Below, one piece after another: positions 6,655-12,347 of a DNA stretch of 12,347 bases. The number at the start of each line of letters is the position of its first letter. Position 1 is the stretch's first letter. Made by a program: the position numbers and the translations under genes. The DNA is from Candidatus Dormiibacterota bacterium (GTDB lineage Bacteria > Chloroflexota > Dormibacteria > Aeolococcales > Aeolococcaceae): positions 1 to 12,347 of the forward strand of contig CATPAP010000181.1 in NCBI GenBank assembly GCA_955651875.1. Direction: 5' to 3'. The notes below the pieces were generated by a model. The model saw nothing but the letters and a program-made list of their open reading frames with translations. It was not told where the DNA came from and made no database searches.

Positions 6655-8007
6655 ATGGCTCGCGCCGGCGATGACCTCCTGACCACGCAGCCGGCGCAAC
6701 CGGCCGAGCCGCCCGCTTCCGAGGCGGACCCGACCGAAGCCGCCGTGGCCGGGCTGGACGTCCCCCCCGCTCTCGTCGCCCAGTCTCTCGGTGAGTACCT
6801 CCGCGGCTGGACGGCGCGGGTGCGCAATGGCGAGGCCGGGGTGTTGCCGGTCGTCGCCGGCATGGTGCTGATCGCCGCGGTCTTCGAGGCGATCAGCCCG
6901 AGCCATGTCTTCCTCTCGGCAGGCAACATCGTCAACCTGTTCCAGCAGAGTGCCGTGTTCATGGTGCTCGCCATGGCCGAATGCTTCGTCCTGCTGCTCG
7001 GCGAGATCGACCTCTCCGTCGGCTACGCCGGCCCGCTCGCCGGCGTCATCGCCGTCCAGCTGGTGCAGCCGAGCACCACCAACTGGCCGTGGTGGGCGGC
7101 GATCATCGTCGCTCTGCTCGCCCTGGCGGGGGTCGGCGCCCTGCAGGGCACACTGATCACCCGCCTTCGAATTCCCTCGTTCATCGTCACGCTCGCGGGC
7201 TTCCTGATCATCAACGGCGTGGTCCTCATCGTTCTCGGGTTCGGCCCCTTCTCCGGGTACCCGAGCCTCATCGGCGAGTCGTCCAACCTCCACGTGATCT
7301 CCAACCTCATGTACGGCAACATCGACCCACTGGTCAGCTGGGTGGCGATGATCGTGATCGTGGCTCTGCTCGGGTCCACGCTGTGGCTGCGCGACGCTCG
7401 GCGGCGTCGCAGCGGCCTGGTGGCGCCACCACGGAGCCTGACGATCATCAAGATCGCCTTCATCGCCGCCGTCGGGGTCGTGGTGGTGGCCGTCTGTAAC
7501 GTGAATCGCGCCCACTTCGGGACCCTCGCCGGCGTTCCGTGGGTCATCCCGATCGTGCTCGGCGTCTTCGGCGTGTGGATGCTGCTGCTCGAGAGAACGC
7601 GGTTCGGGCGCTACATCTACGCCATCGGTGGCAATCCCGAGGCTGCTCGGCGGGCGGGCATCAGTCTGGCCCGCGTTCGCACCTGGGCATTCATCCTCTG
7701 TTCGGTGACCGCGGGGATCGCGGGGCTGCTGTACGTCTCGTACCTCGGCGGGGCTTCAAACAACATCAACGGCGGCCAGCTGACCCTCTACGCCGTCGCC
7801 GCCGCGGTCATCGGTGGCACCAGCCTCTTCGGCGGACGCGGCAGGGTGATGCATGGGCTCCTCGGCGGGTTGGTGATCGGCGGTATCTACAACGGCATGT
7901 TCCTGCTTGGACTGGCGGTGCAGTGGGAGTTCATCGTCACCGGGCTGGTCCTGCTCGTCGCCGTGGCCATCGACTCGCTGTCACGGCGGAGCGCGACCGC
8001 GGGATAG
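6655..8007 (+). CDS. xylH: D-xylose-type ABC transporter permease, 450 aa
   Basis: Inner-membrane channel of the importer, of the BPD_transp_2 (CUT2) family. After a soluble, Pro/Ala-rich N-terminus of about 60 residues come roughly ten to twelve hydrophobic segments, from about residue 62 to 440. Family signatures include GEIDLSVG (116-123), FGRYIYAIGGNPEAARRAGI (317-336), the cytoplasmic loop that contacts the ATPase, and VIGGTSLFGGRG (385-396). An Arg-rich loop (246-253) splits the protein between segments. The length fits XylH-like permeases, which are longer than ribose-type RbsC. The ATG lies 3 bases after the xylG stop, preceded by a GGAAGGGGG stretch. The protein ends with a natural SLSRRS tail before TAG 8005-8007. 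The following membrane-protein frame continues in the same phase. Confidence 0.93.
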   Translation: MARAGDDLLTTQPAQPAEPPASEADPTEAAVAGLDVPPALVAQSLGEYLRGWTARVRNGEAGVLPVVAGMVLIAAVFEAISPSHVFLSAGNIVNLFQQSAVFMVLAMAECFVLLLGEIDLSVGYAGPLAGVIAVQLVQPSTTNWPWWAAIIVALLALAGVGALQGTLITRLRIPSFIVTLAGFLIINGVVLIVLGFGPFSGYPSLIGESSNLHVISNLMYGNIDPLVSWVAMIVIVALLGSTLWLRDARRRRSGLVAPPRSLTIIKIAFIAAVGVVVVAVCNVNRAHFGTLAGVPWVIPIVLGVFGVWMLLLERTRFGRYIYAIGGNPEAARRAGISLARVRTWAFILCSVTAGIAGLLYVSYLGGASNNINGGQLTLYAVAAAVIGGTSLFGGRGRVMHGLLGGLVIGGIYNGMFLLGLAVQWEFIVTGLVLLVAVAIDSLSRRSATAG

Positions 8008-8073
8008 CACAGGCTGCCAGCACCGTTCCGGCACGCACTGACAGCGGCCATTGGCCTGGCGGGGATCGCCGGC

Positions 8074-8991
8074 GTGGTGGTGTTCCTCAACCCGTCGCGC
8101 GTGGGCAGCGCGCTGGAATACTTCCGGCTGGCGCTGGTCGTACCCATCCTGGTGCTTTCGCTGCTGGTGTACGTCCTCCAGGGCATCCGCTGGCACTTCC
8201 TGTTGGCTGACGTCGGGACCAAGCTGCATCTGCCGGACACGATCCTCGTCAACCTGGCGGGCCAGACGATCACCGCGATCGTGCCACTTGGGGATCTCAC
8301 TCGCGCGGCCTTCGCCAGCGCCGCCGGCGGTACCGACTTCGGAATCGTGGCAGCCACGGTCACCGTGCAAGAACTGTCGTACACGCTGTTGCTCATCCTC
8401 TCGGCGTTGCCCGCAATCCTTGCTCTCGGCTATGGGTTGGCGGCCGTTGTACCGGTCGTCTTTGGCATCGCAGCGATCGTGGTCATCCTCACCGTGTCGC
8501 CAGTGTTCTGCCGGGTGCACGACTTGTTGGCGCACATACCGTTTCTCAACCGAGTTCTCCCCGCCATCGAAGAGCTGCAGCAGGAGACGGCCGCTCTTTT
8601 GCACCGCCCCGACGTCTTGGCGCTGTCGGTTCTCGATGCCGCGCGAGTGGCCGCTGCGGTCACTGCTTTTTGGTTGGTACTGGAAGGCTTGGAACCCGGA
8701 CGGATCGGTTGGTGGCAGGCCGCCTTCGTGCTCGCACTTTCCGCCATCGGTGGCGCGGTGAGCCTGATACCGGGCGGAGTCGGCGCCAACGAGGCCAGCG
8801 TCGCGGCGCTGCTCATCTTCCTCGGGTTCGATTACGGGGCCGCGGGTGCCGCGGCGATCATCCAGCGCGGGTTGGTCACCGGACTCTCGCTCGTTCTCGG
8901 CTTCACGGCTTACGCAACGATCAACCGCCGTCTCCACCTCGGAGGCATCTTCCAGTTGGTATCGCGTAAGCCCGTACCCACGCGCGCGTGA
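8074..8991 (+). CDS. YbhN/UPF0104-like integral membrane protein (LPG synthase transmembrane-domain family)
   Basis: Multi-pass membrane protein resembling the transmembrane part of lysylphosphatidylglycerol synthases and YbhN/AglD-type proteins, several of which are thought to move lipids or lipid-linked sugars. Seen are GIRWHFLL (37-44), AGQTITAIVPLGDLTRAA (62-79) and the family hallmark IPGGVGANEAS (232-242), followed by QRGLVTG near 264-270. There are about seven hydrophobic segments from the GTG start at 8074. That GTG is the first canonical start codon, but it removes most of a likely first membrane segment encoded from about 8038. The frame is open back to the xylH stop TAG at 8005, with only CTG (8014, 8038, 8056) or ATT (8050) as candidate starts. 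CTG 8014 would give 325 residues with a complete first segment. It is likely co-transcribed with xylFGH, yet is not a known importer subunit. Substrate unknown. Confidence 0.8.
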   Translation: MVVFLNPSRVGSALEYFRLALVVPILVLSLLVYVLQGIRWHFLLADVGTKLHLPDTILVNLAGQTITAIVPLGDLTRAAFASAAGGTDFGIVAATVTVQELSYTLLLILSALPAILALGYGLAAVVPVVFGIAAIVVILTVSPVFCRVHDLLAHIPFLNRVLPAIEELQQETAALLHRPDVLALSVLDAARVAAAVTAFWLVLEGLEPGRIGWWQAAFVLALSAIGGAVSLIPGGVGANEASVAALLIFLGFDYGAAGAAAIIQRGLVTGLSLVLGFTAYATINRRLHLGGIFQLVSRKPVPTRA

Positions 8992-9026
8992 GCGGCGCCG
9001 GTCCCCTCGACGCGTTTGGACGAGCC

Positions 9027-9032
9027 TAAAAT
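9027..9032 (+). promoter_or_regulatory. Candidate -10 box for the 162-aa gene
   Basis: TAAAAT at 9027-9032 is the most AT-rich hexamer in the 88-base gap and lies 47 bases before the ATG at 9080. No -35 of good quality is seen at the normal distance. The element suggests that this gene has its own promoter rather than being read only from the xyl operon. Confidence 0.35.
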
Positions 9033-9079
9033 ATCGGTCCGTGCAGGCGAGGCGGCGCAGTCACCGGGAGGAGAGACCC

Positions 9080-9568
9080 ATGGGCGTGGAGATCGACGGC
9101 TACGGGGCCCGACCACACCAGTCCGAGGTCGATCGCCTCCTCGAGGACTGCCGAACGCTCTCGGCGAGCAGTATCGAGCGCATTGCCCGGAGTTGGGTTC
9201 ACGACGCCGCGCCGCGGTGGAGTGAGCGAGTAGCCGACCACCATGACGAATCCTCAGGTCACCACAGGTCTTGGATCGAAGCTGAGCGCGCCGCCCTTCA
9301 CGTTCTGGAAGAGACCAACCAAGTGAGCAAATGGGACGAGCTACGGAATCGCGTTCTCGACCTGACCGAACGTCACAGCGCACTGGTCTCATGGCGTGAA
9401 GAAGATCGAAAGGTCGGACATCGCGCCGAGGACGCCCTGCTCGGTGCCGCGTTGGCGCTGTCAGCACGACCTGAACTGGACTCGCGCCATGAGCGAATAC
9501 TGGTGGCGCCGATGAGCGCGGCACTCCCCTGGTTGACCGAGAAGGCGTCGACTCAACCGAGCCCCTGA
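9080..9568 (+). CDS. Hypothetical helical protein, 162 aa
   Basis: Not recognised. The ATG at 9080 follows an excellent GGGAGGAGA ribosome binding site, so translation is likely. The product is soluble, charged and almost wholly helical in character. Residues 12-40 (SEVDRLLEDCRTLSASSIERIARSW) look like an amphipathic helix pair. A His/Asp/Glu-rich stretch lies at 51-62, and an Ala/Leu-rich helix, AEDALLGAALALSA, at about 117-130. There is no signal peptide, membrane segment or obvious catalytic motif; two Trp-containing turns (39, 46) and one Cys (24) stand out. The gene lies between the YbhN-like gene and the acyl-CoA dehydrogenase gene, with gaps of 88 and 209 bases, and is probably its own unit. 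Codon use looks less GC-extreme than in xylFGH. No function is proposed. Confidence 0.75.
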   Translation: MGVEIDGYGARPHQSEVDRLLEDCRTLSASSIERIARSWVHDAAPRWSERVADHHDESSGHHRSWIEAERAALHVLEETNQVSKWDELRNRVLDLTERHSALVSWREEDRKVGHRAEDALLGAALALSARPELDSRHERILVAPMSAALPWLTEKASTQPSP

Positions 9569-9578
9569 CTCGATTGCC

Positions 9579-9590
9579 CCGATGCATCGG
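9579..9590. repeat. 12-base perfect palindrome after the 162-aa gene
   Basis: CCGATGCATCGG is self-complementary and lies 11 bases after the stop at 9568. It has no loop and no T-run, so it is a poor terminator. It could be a binding site, or a chance restriction-type palindrome. Confidence 0.3.
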
Positions 9591-9675
9591 AAGAGCGGCG
9601 CGGGTCCCTCGGGGCACTCGAAGACTACGCGCGAGCGTTCCCCAGGAACAATGGATGCGGGGCCTGAGCTGGGCG

Positions 9676-9699
9676 ACAATCATTGTGCTCCGCCCACAA
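9676..9699. promoter_or_regulatory. Nested inverted repeats upstream of the acyl-CoA dehydrogenase gene
   Basis: ACAAT-C-ATTGT (9676-9686) is a perfect inverted repeat about one base. It overlaps a second one, TTGTG (9683-9687) with CACAA (9695-9699), spaced by 7 bases. AT-rich symmetric sites are rare in this GC-rich gap. They lie about 80-100 bases before the ATG, where a TetR- or GntR-type repressor of fatty-acid genes could bind. No regulator gene is adjacent and no consensus is matched, so this is tentative. Confidence 0.35.
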
Positions 9700-9777
9700 C
9701 CCCTGCCGCCCTGCGCGGCGGTGGGCGCTACTCTCTGTGCTGGCGGCGCCTGACCATAGAGGAGGAGAGCAGAAACC

Positions 9778-10980
9778 ATGAGCACAGCTGGCATGCCCTA
9801 CATGCACCTCGGCAAGGCGCTTGCCACCGATTACTTTGTCGTGCGCGACCAATTCAGCGAAACGGAGTGGGAGCGGTTCATATCGACGCGCCGCTTCGTC
9901 GATCAGGAAGTGCTGCCGGTCATCAACGACTACTGGGAGCGCGCGGAGTTCCCGTGGCCGCTGGTGCGGCGTCTGGCGGAGCTGGGCATCGTCGGCGAGG
10001 ACATTGAGGGGTACGGCTGTCCCGGCATGAGCCCGCTGGCCTGCGGCTTGGTACACATGGAGCTGCACCGCGGCGACGGCGGTCTGGGGACGTTCCTGGG
10101 CGTGCAGGCGGGGCTCGCCATGAAGTCGATCGCGGTGCTGGGGTCCGAGGAGCAAAAGCAACGCTGGCTTCCCGCCATGGCGCGCCTCGAGAAGTTCGGG
10201 GCCTTCGCGCTCACCGAGCCGACTCACGGTTCGGACTCCGTGGCGCTCGAGACCACGGCAAGGCGCGACGGGAGCGACTGGGTGATCGACGGAGCCAAGC
10301 GCTGGATCGGCAACGCCACCATCGCCGACGTCGTTGTCGTCTGGGCTCGGTCTGAGGAGGATGGCCAGGTCAAGGGATTCCTGGTCGAGTCCGACACCCC
10401 CGGCTATCAAGCGAATGTCATCGAGGGCAAGGGCGGCGGCCGCGCGATGTGGCAAGCCGACATCCGCCTGGAGCGTGTCCGCGTGCCCGCGGAGAACCGG
10501 CTGCCGCAAGCGAACACGTTCAAGGACACCGGCCGGGTGCTCCTGACCACTCGCGCCGCGGTTGCCTGGGGGGCGCTGGGCCATGCCGTGGCCGCGTACG
10601 ACACCGCGCTCACGTACACCAAGCAACGTCAGCAGTTTGGCAAGCCCCTGTGCAGCTTTCAGATCGTTCAGGATCGGCTCGTGAAGATGCTCGCCGAGGT
10701 CACCGGCATGCAGCTGTACTGCATGCAGATCGCCCGATTGACGACCGAGGGCCGGCTGACCGGCACGATGGCCGGCCTGGCCAAGCTCAACAACACTGCC
10801 AAGGCGCGCCGGGTCATCGCCGAGGCGCGCGACCTCCTTGGCGGCAACGGAATCCTCCTCGAGAACCACGTGATTCGGCACATGACCGACATCGAGATCC
10901 TCCATACCTATGAGGGCACCGAGACGATGCAAACCCTGATCGTCGGGCGTGACATCACTGGCATGAGCGCATTCGTCTGA
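9778..10980 (+). CDS. Acyl-CoA dehydrogenase of the glutaryl-CoA dehydrogenase/ACX4 branch, 400 aa
   Basis: Flavoenzyme that oxidises an acyl-CoA thioester to the 2,3-enoyl-CoA, probably a cytoplasmic homotetramer. FAD- and substrate-binding motifs are FALTEPTHGSDS (143-154), KRWIGNA (174-180) and RQQFGKPL (284-291). LLGGNGIL and the catalytic-base segment TYEGTETMQTLIVGRDITG follow, with Glu379 as the presumed base, as in human glutaryl-CoA dehydrogenase (GCDH Glu370). The length and C-terminus fit the GCDH family closely. However, the Glu87/Arg94 pair that binds the distal carboxylate in GCDH aligns with His97 and Gly104 here. Glutaryl-CoA is therefore an unlikely substrate. The pattern is closer to plant peroxisomal ACX4-type short-chain enzymes, and a short-chain or branched acyl-CoA is plausible. 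A GGAGGAG ribosome binding site supports ATG 9778. The gene stands alone and converges on the methyltransferase gene with a 49-base gap. Confidence 0.92.
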   Translation: MSTAGMPYMHLGKALATDYFVVRDQFSETEWERFISTRRFVDQEVLPVINDYWERAEFPWPLVRRLAELGIVGEDIEGYGCPGMSPLACGLVHMELHRGDGGLGTFLGVQAGLAMKSIAVLGSEEQKQRWLPAMARLEKFGAFALTEPTHGSDSVALETTARRDGSDWVIDGAKRWIGNATIADVVVVWARSEEDGQVKGFLVESDTPGYQANVIEGKGGGRAMWQADIRLERVRVPAENRLPQANTFKDTGRVLLTTRAAVAWGALGHAVAAYDTALTYTKQRQQFGKPLCSFQIVQDRLVKMLAEVTGMQLYCMQIARLTTEGRLTGTMAGLAKLNNTAKARRVIAEARDLLGGNGILLENHVIRHMTDIEILHTYEGTETMQTLIVGRDITGMSAFV

Positions 10981-11029
10981 GCAGGCCAAATCCCTGGTCA
11001 AGCGCTCACACACGCGTCCGAGGAACCTG

Positions 11030-11812
11030 TCAGTGCTGCTCTCCAAGCGTCGCCTCGATGCCGCGGACGTCACTGTCTTCGTCAACGAGAACGGTGACGT
11101 CGACGTAGCCGAGGCGTGCGAGGTCGTCGCCGAGCGCGTCGGCCTGCTCACCGCCGAGCTCGAGGAGGAGCGCACCGCCGCGCCGGAGGAAGAGGGGGCT
11201 GTCGGTCAGGACCCGCCGGAGGATCTCGGTGCCGTCGCGGCCGCCATCGTAGGACAGCGACGACTCGAACGTGAAGGTGTCGCGCTGCAGCAGCGGCAAC
11301 TCGGGCGTCGGCACGTACGGCACGACGCCGACGACGACGTCCACGCGTCCTTCGAGCGTGCGCGGCAGCGGAGCGAACAGATCGCCGCGGTAGACCTCCA
11401 CGCCGTTCGCGGTCGCGCAGGCAACGGCACGTTCGTCGACGTCGGACGCCACCACGCGCGCGCCGGGGTGGTCCATGATCAAGGTCTTGGCCATCGCACC
11501 GGACCCGGTGCAGAGATCGATCGCCGCACCGTTCGACGGCAGGCGCTTGACGGCGCGACGCGCAAGCGGCTCGCTGTGCCAGCGTGGAACGTAGACACCG
11601 GGATCGACGCGGATCTCTGAGCCGCAGAACGAGACCCTCCCGGTGATCCAGGCGAGCGGCTCGCCCGTGAGGCGACGCCCGACGAGCGAGTCGAGGAGCT
11701 CGACATCGCCGGCCGCGCAAGCGTGGAGCTCTTCGGCCTCCTCTTCCGCAGCGACGAACCCGGCGCCCGAGAGCAGCGCGGCCAGCGCCTCGAGGTCGTC
11801 CGGGATCGGCAC
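11030..11812 (-). CDS. PrmC-like putative protein-glutamine N5 methyltransferase, about 260 aa, 5' end doubtful
   Basis: SAM-dependent methyltransferase related to PrmC/HemK, which methylates release factors on the GGQ glutamine. Counting from GTG 11812, a small helical N-terminal domain (1-50) leads into LTGEPLAWITGRVSFCG and VDPGVYVPRWHSE (69-81), then the SAM-binding motif DLCTGSGA (99-106), an acidic ASDVDERAV strand end (122-130) and GVVPYVPTPELPLLQ (162-176). In PrmC this last motif is NPPY. Here the Asn and first Pro are Val163 and Val164, so glutamine methylation is uncertain. It is probably a PrmC paralog of unknown substrate rather than the housekeeping enzyme. GTG 11812 has no ribosome binding site. 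The better start, ATG 11828-11826, has AGGAG 7 bases upstream but is out of frame by one base, which suggests a frameshift in the first codons. The frame is open to 12004 but has no coding character there. Confidence 0.75.
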   Translation of the reverse strand: MPIPDDLEALAALLSGAGFVAAEEEAEELHACAAGDVELLDSLVGRRLTGEPLAWITGRVSFCGSEIRVDPGVYVPRWHSEPLARRAVKRLPSNGAAIDLCTGSGAMAKTLIMDHPGARVVASDVDERAVACATANGVEVYRGDLFAPLPRTLEGRVDVVVGVVPYVPTPELPLLQRDTFTFESSLSYDGGRDGTEILRRVLTDSPLFLRRGGALLLELGGEQADALGDDLARLGYVDVTVLVDEDSDVRGIEATLGEQH

Positions 11813-11845
11813 GCTCGCAAGTAGACATCGTGGAGCTCCTGCGCG

Positions 11846-12186
11846 ATGGACCACGCCGTGGACGTGCGCGTTGGCGGCGCCTGGCGCTACCTCGACCAGA
11901 ACCCGAGCGGTGGTGAGGTCGCTTTCAGCGGTGAGTACCGCGAGATCGTGGCGCCAGAGCGGATCGTGCGGACCTCCAACTTCGAACCCGTCGGGCCGGG
12001 GCATGAGGTGTTCGAGTCGGTGATGTTCGAGGAGATCGAGGGCGGCCGAACGAAGATGACCACCACGATGCTCTTCCTCTCGACCGAGGACCGCGACGCG
12101 ATGCTCCAGTGGGGATGGAGGCCGGCTATGCGGAGAGCCTGCGGCGCCTCGACGAGGTCCTGGACGAGCTCAAGGCGTCTGCCTGA
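11846..12186 (+). pseudogene. Broken SRPBCC/AHSA1-domain gene, truncated and frameshifted
   Basis: Remnant of an Aha1/START-like ligand-binding protein. From ATG 11846 the frame reads VRVGGAWRYL, then FSGEYREIVAPERIVRTSNF and a GRTKMTTTMLFLSTEDRDAM strand-helix pair, typical of the second half of AHSA1 domains. The first roughly 50 residues of the domain (first strand and helices) are missing, and a stop at 11822 closes the frame upstream. At the GGGG run 12111-12114 the frame breaks. Adding one G would restore MEAGYAESLRRLDEVLDEL, the expected C-terminal helix, ending at TGA 12184-12186. Without it, translation runs on in a non-coding frame to 12250. A weak GGAG lies 10 bases before ATG 11846. 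It diverges from the methyltransferase gene by about 33 bases. Function of the intact ancestor unknown. Confidence 0.72.
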
Positions 12187-12206
12187 GTCCGGCTCTGTGG
12201 ACCGTG

Positions 12207-12232
12207 GTGGCGGGACTGAAGGGTCCCGCCAC
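12207..12232. terminator. Perfect 10-bp hairpin, terminator-like
   Basis: GTGGCGGGAC (12207-12216) pairs with GTCCCGCCAC (12223-12232) around a 6-base loop, TGAAGG. It starts 20 bases after the restored stop of the SRPBCC remnant. There is no T-run, as is common for hairpin terminators in GC-rich actinobacteria. It could serve the plus-strand gene or the minus-strand tRNA-like locus. Confidence 0.65.
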
Positions 12233-12287
12233 AGCTCGCGGACGGGCTAGCAATGTCGACCGGACAAGTTCGAATGGGGAAGTCCGG

Positions 12288-12329
12288 AGCGGGAGGCGAG
12301 ACTCGAACTTGCGACATCCAGCTTGGAAG
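12288..12329 (-). tRNA. 3' half of a tRNA-Gly(UCC)-like gene
   Basis: Read on the minus strand, 12329-12288 gives an anticodon loop CTTCCAA (anticodon TCC), anticodon-stem 3' strand GCTGG, variable loop ATGTC and T-stem GCAAG. The T-loop TTCGAGT, T-stem 3' strand CTCGC, acceptor strand CTCCCGC and discriminator T follow. The T-loop and the Gly-type T73 are textbook, and CCA is not encoded. The preceding bases, CGTTG at 12334-12330, do not pair with GCTGG. The next bases to the window edge lack a D-loop GG. One T-stem pair is also mismatched. So only the 3' half is tRNA-like: an attachment-site copy, a decayed gene, or a gene interrupted in the anticodon loop. Confidence 0.55.
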
Positions 12330-12347
12330 CAACGTGCTCCTGTTCAA

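Noticed and set aside
5833..7515. 560-codon minus-strand open frame opposite xylG and xylH
   Set aside because: Its composition (His, Asp, Gly, Arg rich with no motif) is a typical antisense shadow of GC-rich genes; the plus strand has clear ABC motifs.
9625..11175. 516-codon minus-strand open frame opposite the acyl-CoA dehydrogenase
   Set aside because: Antisense shadow; the plus strand encodes a full, motif-complete enzyme.
1..12347. CRISPR array, insertion sequence, toxin-antitoxin pair or defence system
   Set aside because: No regular spaced repeats, transposase, or known defence motifs were found in any region.

Overview
The window is GC-rich, with dense genes, short intergenic gaps, strong GGAGG-type ribosome binding sites and some GTG starts. 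It encodes an AfsR/SARP-type regulator and a single-domain sugar ABC ATPase. This fits a high-GC actinobacterium or a close relative; the genus cannot be told from the sequence. No gene-free stretch exceeds 300 bases. The longest gaps are about 247 bases (4209-4455) and 209 bases (9569-9777), and both hold only candidate regulatory sites.

Layout. (1) 1-362: a 49-residue single-pass membrane protein gene on the minus strand, diverging from the next gene. Between them lies a phased set of heptamer repeats like SARP operators. (2) 363-3854: an 1163-residue SARP-type regulator (DNA-binding domain, BTAD, ATPase, helical-repeat tail). (3) 3894-4208, minus: a small protein resembling the antibiotic biosynthesis monooxygenase (ABM) fold, diverging from (4). 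(4) 4456-8007: a D-xylose-type ABC importer, xylF-xylG-xylH, with an intercistronic hairpin and a possible 18-codon leader ORF abutting xylG. (5) 8074-8991: a YbhN/UPF0104-like membrane protein whose frame is continuous with xylH across one TAG. (6) 9080-9568: an unrecognised 162-residue helical protein. (7) 9778-10980: an acyl-CoA dehydrogenase of the glutaryl-CoA dehydrogenase/ACX4 branch without the glutaryl-binding pair. (8) 11030-12186: a minus-strand PrmC-like methyltransferase and a diverging broken SRPBCC/AHSA1 gene, both with signs of single-base frameshifts. (9) 12187-12347: a perfect 10-bp hairpin, then the 3' half of a tRNA-Gly(UCC)-like gene on the minus strand.

How it works together. 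The xylFGH proteins would form one importer: lipoprotein receptor, ATPase and permease. No xylose isomerase or xylulokinase gene is present, so catabolism must be encoded elsewhere. The SARP regulator most plausibly controls itself or the divergent small gene through the heptamer array. The right end looks like a worn, recombined boundary: a truncated gene, two frameshifts and a tRNA fragment within about 550 bases. I see no complete new defence or biosynthetic system. The most checkable novelties are the heptamer array, the xylG leader ORF, the xylH/YbhN junction and the tRNA half at the right end.
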